A DNA stretch of 20,154 nt. It comes from Deinococcus planocerae. Lineage in GTDB: Bacteria > Deinococcota > Deinococci > Deinococcales > Deinococcaceae. This document shows positions 11,501 through 18,819 of the stretch, one piece after another (position 1 is the stretch's first letter; every line of letters begins with the position of its first letter). Where the stretch lies: positions 1 through 20,154 of the forward strand of contig NZ_PNOR01000050.1 of NCBI RefSeq assembly GCF_002869765.1. Direction: 5' to 3'. Under the pieces are notes generated by a model that was given only the letters and a program-made list of their open reading frames with translations, had not been told where the DNA came from and ran no database searches. Position numbers and translations under genes: made by a program.

Positions 11501-12468
11501 GGGTGGCCGTCTCCGGCTACTACGGCTTCGGCAACACCGGCGACGAGGCCATCGCGCTCGCCATCACCCGCGAACTCAGGGCGCAGGGGGCCACGCCTCT
11601 GCTCCTGTCGCAGACCCCGGAGGAGACCGTCCGCACCTACGGCTGCGAGAGTGCGCCGCGCATGAACCCGGCGGGGCTTCTCGGGGCGCTGGCCCGCTCG
11701 CAGGTCGTGTTCTCGGGGGGCGGGGGGCTCCTGCAAGACCGCACGAGCGCGCGCACCCTCACCTATTACCTCGGCGTGATCCGGGCGGCGCGGCTGCTCG
11801 GGAAGCGCGTGGTCGTCTTCAACCAGAGCGTCGGCCCGCTGAGCGAACCGGGGGGAAAGCGGGTGGCCGCCGCCCTGAGAGGAGTGCGGGTGATCGTGCG
11901 CGACCGGGGCAGTCTGGACACCCTGCGCGCCCTGGGGGTGGAGGGGGAACTGGGGGGCGACCCGGCCCTGCTCCTCGCACCGACGCCGGGGGTGACGCCC
12001 GACCCCGACCGGGTGATCGTCGCGCCGCGCGGGGACGTGACGGACGCGGCGGAGCGTTTGAAAACCGTCACCGCCCTCCTGCGGGAGGGGGGCCGCCGCG
12101 TGACCGCCCTGAGCTTCATGCCGGAGCACGACGACGCGGCGGCGCGGGGCCTGGGGGCCGACGAGGTGCTGAGCACGCGGGACCCGCAGGTGGCGCTGGA
12201 CGCCATCGCGGGGTCCGGCTTCGTGGTCGGGGTGCGGCTTCACGCCGTCATCCTCGCCGCCGCCGCCGGGGTGCCCTTCGCGGGGGTGGCGTACGATCCC
12301 AAGGTGCGGGGCTTTTGCGACGACGCGGGGGCGCCGAGCCATCTCACGGCGCTTGATGCCGAGGCGGTCTGTCGGCAGGCCCTCACGCGCACTGCCCCCG
12401 ACTGGGACGCCGTGGCGCAGATGCGGGCGAGGGCGCGGCGGAGTTTTACGCGGGCGCTGGAGCGGTAG
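11497..12468 (+). CDS. csaB: Polysaccharide pyruvyl transferase CsaB
   Basis: A 323-residue glycosyltransferase-like enzyme that adds pyruvate ketals to the secondary cell-wall polysaccharide, creating the ligand for SLH domains of S-layer proteins. The N-terminal GYYGFGNTGDEA loop, the SGGGGLLQD motif and the C-terminal GVRLHAVILAAAAGVPF segment with YDPKV are diagnostic. Length fits the family. The start GTG at 11497 overlaps the stop of the DUF5693 gene by four bases. Thermus and Deinococcus anchor S-layer or outer-envelope proteins through SLH domains, which gives this pair a clear context. Two terminator-like hairpins follow the gene. Confidence 0.92.
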   Translation: MRVAVSGYYGFGNTGDEAIALAITRELRAQGATPLLLSQTPEETVRTYGCESAPRMNPAGLLGALARSQVVFSGGGGLLQDRTSARTLTYYLGVIRAARLLGKRVVVFNQSVGPLSEPGGKRVAAALRGVRVIVRDRGSLDTLRALGVEGELGGDPALLLAPTPGVTPDPDRVIVAPRGDVTDAAERLKTVTALLREGGRRVTALSFMPEHDDAAARGLGADEVLSTRDPQVALDAIAGSGFVVGVRLHAVILAAAAGVPFAGVAYDPKVRGFCDDAGAPSHLTALDAEAVCRQALTRTAPDWDAVAQMRARARRSFTRALER

Positions 12469-12487
12469 GGGCAGGGCGGTCCAGGGA

Positions 12488-12523
12488 GGGCAGGGGGAGT
12501 TCAGCCTCTGCCCGAGCTTTTGT
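12488..12523 (+). terminator. Intrinsic terminator after csaB
   Basis: GGGCAG (12488-12493) and CTGCCC (12508-12513) form a stem that can extend inward, followed by GAGCTTTTGTT. It starts 20 bases after the csaB stop codon. Confidence 0.65.
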
Positions 12524-12526
12524 TCT

Positions 12527-12586
12527 CCCTCTCCCCTTGCGGGAGAGGGCGCCCTCGAAGCAACGGGAGAGGGGGCGACGGGACGA
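12527..12586. repeat. CCCTCTCCC palindrome with a second half-copy
   Basis: CCCTCTCCC (12527-12535) and GGGAGAGGG (12541-12549) pair perfectly around CTTGC, and a further GGGAGAGGGGG half-site follows at about 12575. This is the layout of the GC-rich dispersed palindromes found in many bacteria. The rest of this 230-base gap holds only a second terminator. Confidence 0.6.
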
Positions 12587-12656
12587 CTTGGGCGGCAAGA
12601 TGGCCTGCCCCTCCTTCCCGCCGCGCCGGTGGTCGGGCCAGCTCACCCCCTCCCGG

Positions 12657-12684
12657 CCTCCCCCCTCAAGGGGGAGGGGGTTTT
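12657..12684 (+). terminator. Second intrinsic terminator before the convergent thioesterase gene
   Basis: CCTCCCCC (12657-12664) and GGGGGAGG (12670-12677) pair around CTCAA, followed by GGG and TTTT. It is oriented to stop plus-strand transcripts from csaB before they enter the thioesterase gene. Confidence 0.6.
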
Positions 12685-12698
12685 GTGTCCTGCCTCCC

Positions 12699-13163
12699 TC
12701 AGCCCCCGTGGCCGATCACGTTGCAGGTGCACCGCGCCAGCGTCGTCGTTCGGCCCCGTTCGTCGCGCACCTCGACCGTCCAGACCATCACGCTGCGGCC
12801 CCGGTAGGCGAGGGTGGCCTCGGCGGTGACAAAGCCTCCGCTCACGCCCCGGACGTGAGTCCCGTTCACGTCCACTCCGACCCCAACCTGCCGCTGCACG
12901 TCGAGGTTGAGCCACGTGCCCACGCTGGCGAGTTCCTCGGCCAGGGCGAGGCTCGCGCCGCCGTGCAGCCGTCCGGCGGGCTGGCGGTTCCCCTCGACCG
13001 GCATCCGGGCGGTCAGGCGCTCGCGGGTGGCGGTCAGCAGTTCGATGCCCAGGCGGCTCCCCAGGGTGCCCGTCAGGCCGTTCAGCCCGGCGGCGATCTC
13101 CTCGGGGCTCAGGCGGTCGAGGTCGTCGGGGGTGGGGAGCCGCAAGTCGGGGTGCAGGGTCAT
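12699..13163 (-). CDS. Hotdog-fold acyl-CoA thioesterase, YdiI/MenI/EntH-like
   Basis: A 154-residue single hotdog-fold enzyme. The catalytic set of the YdiI/EntH group is present with exact spacing: Gln61, His67-Gly68-Gly69 (RLHGGA) and the nucleophile or base Glu76 (LAEELAS), matching Gln48, His54 and Glu63 of E. coli YdiI. In E. coli YdiI hydrolyses 1,4-dihydroxy-2-naphthoyl-CoA for menaquinone synthesis, and a similar role would fit a menaquinone-using Deinococcus, but the substrate cannot be read from sequence. ATG at 13163 is set by a TATCCT box seven bases upstream. The gene lies 23 bases after the COG0523 GTPase gene but has its own -10 box. Confidence 0.85.
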   Translation of the reverse strand: MTLHPDLRLPTPDDLDRLSPEEIAAGLNGLTGTLGSRLGIELLTATRERLTARMPVEGNRQPAGRLHGGASLALAEELASVGTWLNLDVQRQVGVGVDVNGTHVRGVSGGFVTAEATLAYRGRSVMVWTVEVRDERGRTTTLARCTCNVIGHGG

Positions 13164-13170
13164 GGGAGGG

Positions 13171-13176
13171 AGGATA
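13171..13176 (-). promoter_or_regulatory. -10 box, leaderless start of the thioesterase gene
   Basis: TATCCT on the minus strand is separated from the ATG at 13163 by seven bases (CCCTCCC), which contain no Shine-Dalgarno. It lies in the 23-base gap after the GTPase gene, so the thioesterase may be transcribed alone. Confidence 0.6.
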
Positions 13177-13186
13177 CGCCTGTCAC

Positions 13187-14146
13187 TCAGGCGGGCACGT
13201 CCTCCACCACGCACGCCGCGAACGCCGCCTCGTACTCCGCCCGGTCGAGCCCCCGCCCGATGAAGACGAGTTCGGTGCGACCGTCCGCGTCGTCCCAGGC
13301 GTCGGCGGTGAAGAGGTCGCGCACCGCCTGGAAGAGCACCCGCTGGGGGTAACCGTGCAGGCTGAGAAACCCCTTCACCCGCAGCACCTCGGCGGGGCGC
13401 GAGAGGATGTGCCCTGTCATGAATCTCTGCCAGCGGTAGGGGTCGAGCGGGCGGTCGGCGCGCAGGGCGAAGGAGTTCAGGCCGGGGGTGTGGACCGTCG
13501 CGGGGGCGCCCTCCACCACCCTCGGGTCGAAGTCGTCGCGGGCGAGGAGGGCCGCCGCGTCGAGTTGTCCGCGCTCCACCCGCACGGTCCGGGCGAGGGG
13601 GTTCACGCCGCGCAACACCCCCTCCGCGTGATCGAGCAGCGCGGGGTCGGCGAGGTCGGTCTTGTTCAGCACGACGACGTTCGCGTAGGCGAGTTGCCGG
13701 GCGGCCTCGGGGTGGTCTTGCAGCGTTCGGAGGGCGTGCCGGGCGTCCGCCACAGCGACGAGGGTGGTCACGCGAAAGGCCGCCCGCACCGAGCGTTCGA
13801 GCAGGGTGGTCAGGACCGGCGTGGGGTCGGCCACGCCGCTGAGTTCGACGAGCACCGCGTCGGGTTTGTGCTCGCGCATGGCGATGGTCACGAGCGAGCG
13901 CAACAAGTCGTCCCGGCCCGTGCAGCACAGGCACCCCGCCGTCAGCTCGGTCACGTCGTCCGAGAGGCGTTCGATCAGCCCGCCGTCCACGCCCGCCTGC
14001 CCGAACTCGTTCACGATGACGCCGAGGCGGTGGGGCAGCGAGCGAATGAGGTGATTGACGAGGGTGGTCTTGCCCGCCCCCAGAAAGCCGCCGATCACGA
14101 CGACGGGGATGCGCTCGTCTGCGGGGCGATGAGCGGGGGTGGTCAT
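13187..14146 (-). CDS. COG0523 (CobW/YjiA/ZNG1-like) GTP-dependent metallochaperone
   Basis: A 319-residue G3E-family GTPase. Walker A is GGFLGAGKTT at 19-28, the metal-binding CxCC motif is GCLCC (Cys72, Cys74, Cys75), ELSGVADP is the switch region and LNKTD is the G4 base-recognition motif. The C-terminal CobW_C domain begins near VLRVKGFLSL. Members deliver zinc, cobalt or other metals to target proteins at the cost of GTP. No cobalamin or Zur-regulated genes are adjacent and I see no Zur-type palindrome upstream, so the metal is not assigned. ATG at 14146 has a TATCCT box six bases upstream and no Shine-Dalgarno; the longer open frame to 14218 overlaps that box. Confidence 0.9.
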   Translation of the reverse strand: MTTPAHRPADERIPVVVIGGFLGAGKTTLVNHLIRSLPHRLGVIVNEFGQAGVDGGLIERLSDDVTELTAGCLCCTGRDDLLRSLVTIAMREHKPDAVLVELSGVADPTPVLTTLLERSVRAAFRVTTLVAVADARHALRTLQDHPEAARQLAYANVVVLNKTDLADPALLDHAEGVLRGVNPLARTVRVERGQLDAAALLARDDFDPRVVEGAPATVHTPGLNSFALRADRPLDPYRWQRFMTGHILSRPAEVLRVKGFLSLHGYPQRVLFQAVRDLFTADAWDDADGRTELVFIGRGLDRAEYEAAFAACVVEDVPA

Positions 14147-14152
14147 GGGGGG

Positions 14153-14158
14153 AGGATA
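14153..14158 (-). promoter_or_regulatory. -10 box, leaderless start of the COG0523 gene
   Basis: TATCCT on the minus strand is followed by six C residues and then the ATG at 14146. The spacer cannot act as a ribosome binding site. Confidence 0.65.
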
Positions 14159-14237
14159 GCGCCGGGGACGAAATCCTGGGCGGCCAGAGCGTCGGGACGG
14201 CGGGCGGTGAAGTCGCAAGATTTACGCAGCCTCGTCT

Positions 14238-14372
14238 GACCCCTCTGCTTCGCAGCTCTACGAGTCCGGCCCTTCGGGCCACCTCTGCTTCGCAGCTTTG
14301 CAAGTCCCCTTAAAGGGAGGCAGGAAGGGCTCCCCTCCAAGGGGAGCTGTCAGCGAAGCTGACTGAGGGGTC
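14238..14372. repeat. 135-base mosaic hairpin repeat
   Basis: The element is bounded by GACCCCTC (14238-14245) and GAGGGGTC (14365-14372). Inside are a 16-bp direct repeat CCTCTGCTTCGCAGCT at 14242-14257 and 14282-14297, and a row of small hairpins: CTGC-TTC-GCAG (twice), GGCCC-TTC-GGGCC, CCCTT-AAAGGG, GCTCCCC-TCCAA-GGGGAGC and GTCAGC-GAA-GCTGAC. The right-hand part resembles a palindromic repeat seen in distant bacterial phyla. It lies in the 315-base divergent spacer between the GTPase and ABC transporter genes. Confidence 0.8.
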
Positions 14373-14449
14373 CGCCTGACGCTACACCTTCTCCACCCCC
14401 GGAGCCACCCTTAGGGCGCTTTCTTCCCCTTCGGTCCTGGACGCCACGC

Positions 14450-14455
14450 TAGCCT
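14450..14455 (+). promoter_or_regulatory. -10 box, leaderless start of the ABC exporter
   Basis: TAGCCT ends six bases before the GTG at 14462, with GCCCCG between. There is no Shine-Dalgarno. Confidence 0.55.
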
Positions 14456-14461
14456 GCCCCG

Positions 14462-16243
14462 GTGAACGCCTCCCCGCCCGACTCCCCCGGCGTGACCCGG
14501 CGCCTGTACGGCCTGCTGACCCCGTACCGCCGCACGGTCCTGCTCGGGCTGCTGCTCCTGGTGGGCAGCGTGGCCGCCGAGCTGTACCCGCCGCTGGTGT
14601 GGATTCGGGTGGTGGACGAGGGGCTGCCCGCACGCGACTGGGCCTTCATCGCGTGGCACCTCGCGCTGCTGGTGGCGGTGTTCGGCGTGCAACAGCTTCT
14701 CTCGGCGTGGCGGGGCCTGCTGCTGGGGCGGGCGGGGCAGCGGCTCACGCTCGACCTGCGTTTGAGCGTGTACCGCAAGCTTCAGGGGCAGTCGGCGGCG
14801 TACTTCGAGTCGCAGCGCACCGGGGACCTGATCGCGCGGGTGACGGGCGACGTGGACGCCTTGCAGGACGTGCTCGTGCGCGGGACGGACGCGGTGCTCG
14901 CCAACGCCCTGCGATTGATCGGCGTGGTCGCCATCTTCATCGCGCTGCAACCCCTCCTCGGCGTGCTCGTCACGCTGCCCATGCTCGCCGTCGCCCTGAT
15001 GCTGCGCCGCTACGCCCGCACCGTCCGGCCCGCCTACCGGGCGGCGCGCACGCGGCTGGGCGACCTGACGGCCCTGATCACCGACCGCCTGGCCGGGATT
15101 CGGGTGGTGCAGGGCTTCGCGCGGGAGGGGGCCGAGCTGCGGCGGGTCGAAGCCCTCGGGCGCGAGCTGTACGACGTGCAGGTGCGGGCGGTCGCGCTGC
15201 GCAACCGGGCCTTTCCGCTGGCGCGCTTCGTGGCGAACTTCGGCAACGTGATCATGCTGGGGGGCGGGGCGGCGCTTATCCTCGCGGGGCAGTTCACGCT
15301 GGGCGGGCTGCTCGCCTACCGGGGCTACGGGCGCTACTTCTACGGCCCCATCGACGACCTCGTGAACATCGGCGACCTGCTGCAACGGGCGGAGGCGAGC
15401 GGGCGCCGCGTGTTCGAGGTGCTCGACGCCCCCGTGGCCGTCGCCGAGCGGCCCGGCGCGCGACCCCTCCCGGAACCCGTGCGCGGCGAGGTGCGCTTCG
15501 AGGACGTGACCTTCGGCTACGACCCCGCCCGCCCGGTGCTGGAGGGGCTGACCCTGAGCGTCCCCGCCGGGGGGCGGGTGGCGATCCTGGGCGAGTCGGG
15601 GGCGGGCAAGAGCACGCTGCTCGGTCTAGTGCCCAGGCTGTACGACCCCCTTTCCGGGCGCGTCCTGCTGGACGGCGTGGACGTGCGCGACGTGACGCTG
15701 GAGAGCCTGCGCACGCATGCGGTCACCATGCCGCAGGACACCTTCCTCTTCCACGCCACGGTGCTGGAAAACGTCCGCTACGCCCGGCCCGACGCCACGC
15801 CGGAGGAGGTCGAGGACGCGTTGCGAGCCGCCCACGCCCTCGACTTCGTGCGGGCGCTGCCGGAGGGGCTGGACACGCTGGTGGGCGAGCGCGGCGTGCG
15901 GCTCTCGGGCGGGCAGCGACAACGCCTCGCCATCGCGCGGACGCTGCTCGCCCGCCCCGCCGTGCTTCTCCTCGACGAGCCGACGAGCGCCGTGGACGCC
16001 GAGAGCGAGGCGCTGGTGGTCGCCGCCCTGGACGAGCTGATGCGCGGGCGCACGGCATTGATCGTCACCCACCGCCTCAGCCTCGCGCGCGGGGCCGACC
16101 GGGTGATCGTGCTGGCGGGTGGCCGGATCGTCGAGGACGGCCCGCCCGCCGCCCTGCGCGCCCGGAACGGGGCCTACGCGGCCCTGGAACGTGCGACCCG
16201 GAGTCTCGACGGCACGATCCCCGAGACCCTTACCGGGGCGTGA
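14462..16243 (+). CDS. ABC exporter, fused permease and ATPase
   Basis: A 593-residue half-transporter of the MsbA/multidrug type that works as a dimer in the inner membrane. The N-terminal part has about six helices (near 25-45, 62-80, two between 145 and 185, and a pair near 255-290). The ATPase domain has Walker A GESGAGKST at about 376-384, Q-loop MPQDTFLF near 422, signature LSGGQRQRLAIAR near 480, Walker B AVLLLDEPTSAVD near 499 and the H-loop THRLS near 535. All catalytic residues are present. The substrate cannot be assigned: no partner half-transporter or regulator is adjacent. GTG at 14462 is chosen from the -10 box six bases upstream. The 3' end overlaps the convergent small membrane protein gene by 14 bases. 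Confidence 0.9.
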   Translation: MNASPPDSPGVTRRLYGLLTPYRRTVLLGLLLLVGSVAAELYPPLVWIRVVDEGLPARDWAFIAWHLALLVAVFGVQQLLSAWRGLLLGRAGQRLTLDLRLSVYRKLQGQSAAYFESQRTGDLIARVTGDVDALQDVLVRGTDAVLANALRLIGVVAIFIALQPLLGVLVTLPMLAVALMLRRYARTVRPAYRAARTRLGDLTALITDRLAGIRVVQGFAREGAELRRVEALGRELYDVQVRAVALRNRAFPLARFVANFGNVIMLGGGAALILAGQFTLGGLLAYRGYGRYFYGPIDDLVNIGDLLQRAEASGRRVFEVLDAPVAVAERPGARPLPEPVRGEVRFEDVTFGYDPARPVLEGLTLSVPAGGRVAILGESGAGKSTLLGLVPRLYDPLSGRVLLDGVDVRDVTLESLRTHAVTMPQDTFLFHATVLENVRYARPDATPEEVEDALRAAHALDFVRALPEGLDTLVGERGVRLSGGQRQRLAIARTLLARPAVLLLDEPTSAVDAESEALVVAALDELMRGRTALIVTHRLSLARGADRVIVLAGGRIVEDGPPAALRARNGAYAALERATRSLDGTIPETLTGA

Positions 16244-16499
16244 GCGCCCGGACCATCGCCCAGGTGATCAGCGCCGCCGTGGCGAGCCCGGCCACCACGA
16301 ACCAGGCGGGCGCGCGGCCCCCGTTCATGCCGTTCGCCGCCGTCCACCCCACCCGCAGGTTCACGAGCGCGAAGACGAGCAAGGAGGCGTCGAGCGCGTC
16401 CACGCTGCCCGTGTCCCCCACCCGCAGCGGGTAGGACACGAACAGGGTCAGGCCGACCAGGGCGAGCGCGATCAGAAGCTGGAGGAGGTAGGGGGGCAC
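16230..16499 (-). CDS. Small membrane protein, three predicted helices, function unknown
   Basis: An 89-residue apolar protein with three likely membrane helices: one near 3-22 (LLQLLIALALVGLTLFV), one near 38-50 (SLLVFALVNLRVGW) and one near 62-82 (WFVVAGLATAALITWAMV). I do not recognise the family. GTG at 16499 is chosen because CATAAT lies six bases upstream, matching the leaderless spacing of its neighbours, and because the frame beyond it would translate the intergenic repeat. It converges on the ABC exporter gene, and the stop codons overlap in a tail-to-tail arrangement. Confidence 0.7.
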   Translation of the reverse strand: MPPYLLQLLIALALVGLTLFVSYPLRVGDTGSVDALDASLLVFALVNLRVGWTAANGMNGGRAPAWFVVAGLATAALITWAMVRALTPR

Positions 16500-16505
16500 G
16501 GGGGG

Positions 16506-16511
16506 ATTATG
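16506..16511 (-). promoter_or_regulatory. -10 box, leaderless start of the small membrane protein
   Basis: CATAAT on the minus strand, six bases (all C) before the GTG at 16499. It abuts the inverted repeat at 16511-16597. Confidence 0.6.
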
Positions 16512-16597
16512 CAGAAGGCGGAAGGGAGAAGGCCGATGGCCTGGGAACACTCAGGCTTGGGCTCCCAGGCCTTCGCCTTCTGCCATCGGCCTTCTGC
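16511..16597. repeat. Inverted repeat with tandem-unit arms after the flavin reductase gene
   Basis: AGAAGGCCGATGGC (16527-16540) pairs perfectly with GCCATCGGCCTTCT (16582-16595), and CCTGGGA/TCCCAGG extends the stem inward. GCAGAAGGC at 16511 can pair either with the copy at 16575-16583 or with that at 16589-16597, because each arm contains near-copies of GCAGAAGGC. It lies four bases past the flavin reductase stop, in the short gap before the small membrane protein. Confidence 0.85.
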
Positions 16598-16600
16598 GCC

Positions 16601-17092
16601 TCACCCCAGCTCGTGGTACTGCCCCCGGAAGTACAGCAGCGGGTCGTCGTCGGTGTAGCGCGAATATTCCACGAGGCCGAGGTAGAGGGTGTGGTCCCCG
16701 GCGGGAATGGCCTGGGCCTTGCGGCACACGAGCTGGGCGACGCTGCCGCCGATCAGCGGCAGGCCCTCGTGGTCGAACCAGGAGACCGCCTCCTCGGGGC
16801 CGGGGCGCCCGGAGAAGTGCACGCTGAGGTGGCGCTGGGTCGCGCTGAGAACGCTCACACCGAAGCGGGTGACCTCCTCCCGCGAGAGCAGGGCGTGCAT
16901 TCCGGCGCGGTGGTCCACGCCCACCAGGATCAGGGGCGGGGCGAGGCTGACCGAGACGAAGGCGGTCGCCGTCATGCCCCGGCGCTCGGGGCCGTCTTGC
17001 GCCGTGATGATCGTCACGCCGCTGGCGAAGCGGCCCAGGGTCTGCCGGAACTCGTGGGGGGGGATGCCTTCGGTGGGGGCGGGAGAGGTCAT
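16601..17092 (-). CDS. Flavin reductase family protein (FMN-binding split barrel)
   Basis: A 163-residue protein of the HpaC/RutF-like flavin reductase domain family, which binds FMN or FAD and reduces it with NAD(P)H, usually to supply a monooxygenase partner. The typical start FRQTLGRFASGVTIITA, the flavin-phosphate loop TATAFVSVSLAPPLILVGV and the C-terminal GDHTLYLGLVEY are present, and the length is normal. No monooxygenase is encoded nearby, so the partner is unknown. ATG at 17092 is set by a TACACT box six bases upstream. Confidence 0.88.
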   Translation of the reverse strand: MTSPAPTEGIPPHEFRQTLGRFASGVTIITAQDGPERRGMTATAFVSVSLAPPLILVGVDHRAGMHALLSREEVTRFGVSVLSATQRHLSVHFSGRPGPEEAVSWFDHEGLPLIGGSVAQLVCRKAQAIPAGDHTLYLGLVEYSRYTDDDPLLYFRGQYHELG

Positions 17093-17098
17093 GGGCGG

Positions 17099-17104
17099 AG
17101 TGTA
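17099..17104 (-). promoter_or_regulatory. -10 box, leaderless start of the flavin reductase
   Basis: TACACT on the minus strand, a near-consensus box, six bases (CCGCCC) before the ATG at 17092. Confidence 0.65.
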
Positions 17105-17143
17105 CCGGGCGGAAAGCGCGCCCCCTGCCTCAAGGCACGGCCC

Positions 17144-18766
17144 TCACGGCCTGCCGCCCGCCGCCGGGATCACGTCACGCACGAGAAGGTCGGGGTAGCG
17201 GATCACGCCCACCTCGGGCACGGGCTCGGCCCAGCGCTGGCCGCTCACGCGCACCTCGACCGGGCCGGGCGCGAGGTTCAGGAAACCGTAGTGGCCGCCG
17301 CCGTCGGTGACGGTGCGCGCGACGACCTGCCCGCCGCGCAGGGCCTCGACCACCCGGCCCCCGGGGACGGGCGAGCCCACCACCCGCCCGAGGAGCCCCC
17401 GCACCGTGCGCGGCCCGGCGGTCCAGGGGCTCACGCTGGCGAGGGCGCCCCCCGGGGCGGTGAGGAGCCCCCGCACGGCGGCGAGGCCCTCGGGGGTGCT
17501 CTGGCGGGTGCCGTACACGTCCAGGGTGGGCGTGCGGTACGAGTAGCCCACCCAGCCCAGCCCGGCGGCGACGGTGCGCGCGGCCTGGGCGGCGGTCACC
17601 TGCGGGGGGTTGAGGTACAGGGCCGTGCCGCCCGCCACCTCGGCCCCGCGGGGATCGCCGGGCGCGGCGCGCACGCTCGCGGCGAAGGCGTTCCAACCGT
17701 CGAACCACGCGGCTTGAGGACCCACGGCGTCGCGCTTGTAGTTCATCAGGACGTTGAGGTCGATCAGCCCCTCCTGCATCCAGGTGGGCCAGTCCTGGAG
17801 CACGTCGGCATAGGTGCGCGTCTTGCGAAAGGCCGCGAGGTCGCCGGGCGCGGGCGGGGCCTGGTAGGTGATCGTGGCGGCGCTCACCCACGCCGAGGGC
17901 CGCGCCGCCTTGACCTCCAGGCTGATCCGGCGCACCAGGGCGGTCACCTGCTCGCGCTTCCAGGCGAGCCAGCGCGGGTCGGTGGGGGCGGGCGTGCCGC
18001 GCGCCCCCGTCTCCGCGCGGTAGCGGGCGAGGACCTTGGGGTCATAGCCCCACACCCCGCCGTCGGGGTAGCGGATGCGGTCGAGCTGCACGCCGTCCAC
18101 GGGGTAATTCCGCACCAGGCCGACGATCCCGGCCACCATGAAGTCGGCGGCGGCGGGAATGGCGGGGTCGAGCCAGCCGTCCACCCCCTCGCGCCACGAG
18201 CCGTCCGGGCGCCGGGCGAGCCAGGACTCCGCGCCCGCCCCCGGCCCGTGCCGCCGAACGACGTGCGCCGCGTTCGTGTTCGGCGCCTGGGTGTTCGAGG
18301 CCCCCGTCACGCTCGCCCAGGCGATCACGCGCAGGCCGCGCCCGTGCGCGAGGCGGGTGATCTCGCCCAGGGGGTCGAAGCCGGGCTCCAGGTCAGGGTC
18401 GGTCACCACCGGGAGGGGCGAGCGGCGGCACAGGCAGTCGCCCCGGCGGATCGCCTGCACGAAGAGGGTGTTCACGCCGAGGCGGGCGGCGTCCTCCACC
18501 GTCTGGCGCACCTGCGCCGAGGTTTTGAGCCCCGGCCCGAAGGCGTCCACCCACAGCCCGCGCACGGCGCTGATGGAGGCGGCGCCGACGGGGACGGGGA
18601 CCGCGGGGGCAGGCCGGGGGGCCACGGGAGCGGCCACCTCGGGGGGAGGGCTCTCCGGGGCGAGTTCGGGCGGGCCGGGTTCGGGCAGGGGCGCCGTGGC
18701 CCCGGCCAGGGGGGCGCAGCAGAGGGCGAGGAGCGTGGCGAGACGCGGCAGGGGGGAGGTCGTCAC
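17144..18766 (-). CDS. Exported GHL10-type glycoside hydrolase-like protein with C-terminal CarboxypepD_reg-like domain
   Basis: A 540-residue exported protein. Residues 1-23 look like a signal peptide (LATLLALCCAPLAGATA); the Cys pair is not preceded by a lipobox Gly or Ala, so lipidation is unlikely. A Pro-rich linker runs to about 62. Residues about 67-380 match the GHL10/YngK family (PF02638): RGLWVDAFGPG, NTLFVQAIRRGD, YPVDGVQLDRIRYPD and WVSAATITYQ. The last 90 or so residues form a beta-sandwich like the carboxypeptidase regulatory domain (GRVVGSPVPGGRVVEAL, then TDGGGHYGFLNL). Family members act on cell-envelope glycans, but the substrate is unknown. GTG at 18766 lies 12 bases after a TAGGCT box, giving a very short leader. 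Confidence 0.85.
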   Translation of the reverse strand: MTTSPLPRLATLLALCCAPLAGATAPLPEPGPPELAPESPPPEVAAPVAPRPAPAVPVPVGAASISAVRGLWVDAFGPGLKTSAQVRQTVEDAARLGVNTLFVQAIRRGDCLCRRSPLPVVTDPDLEPGFDPLGEITRLAHGRGLRVIAWASVTGASNTQAPNTNAAHVVRRHGPGAGAESWLARRPDGSWREGVDGWLDPAIPAAADFMVAGIVGLVRNYPVDGVQLDRIRYPDGGVWGYDPKVLARYRAETGARGTPAPTDPRWLAWKREQVTALVRRISLEVKAARPSAWVSAATITYQAPPAPGDLAAFRKTRTYADVLQDWPTWMQEGLIDLNVLMNYKRDAVGPQAAWFDGWNAFAASVRAAPGDPRGAEVAGGTALYLNPPQVTAAQAARTVAAGLGWVGYSYRTPTLDVYGTRQSTPEGLAAVRGLLTAPGGALASVSPWTAGPRTVRGLLGRVVGSPVPGGRVVEALRGGQVVARTVTDGGGHYGFLNLAPGPVEVRVSGQRWAEPVPEVGVIRYPDLLVRDVIPAAGGRP

Positions 18767-18778
18767 GGGCGTGCGGGC

Positions 18779-18784
18779 AGCCTA
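18779..18784 (-). promoter_or_regulatory. -10 box upstream of the GHL10 gene
   Basis: TAGGCT on the minus strand, 12 bases before the GTG at 18766. The start site would be about six bases before the start codon, so the leader is very short rather than absent. Confidence 0.4.
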
Positions 18785-18819
18785 GCGCAGGGGCGGGTGA
18801 AGATCACGCCCCCCACCCG

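Noticed and set aside
14153..14218. Longer start for the COG0523 GTPase
   Set aside because: The added residues are Arg/Pro-rich, absent from the family, and overlap the likely -10 box.
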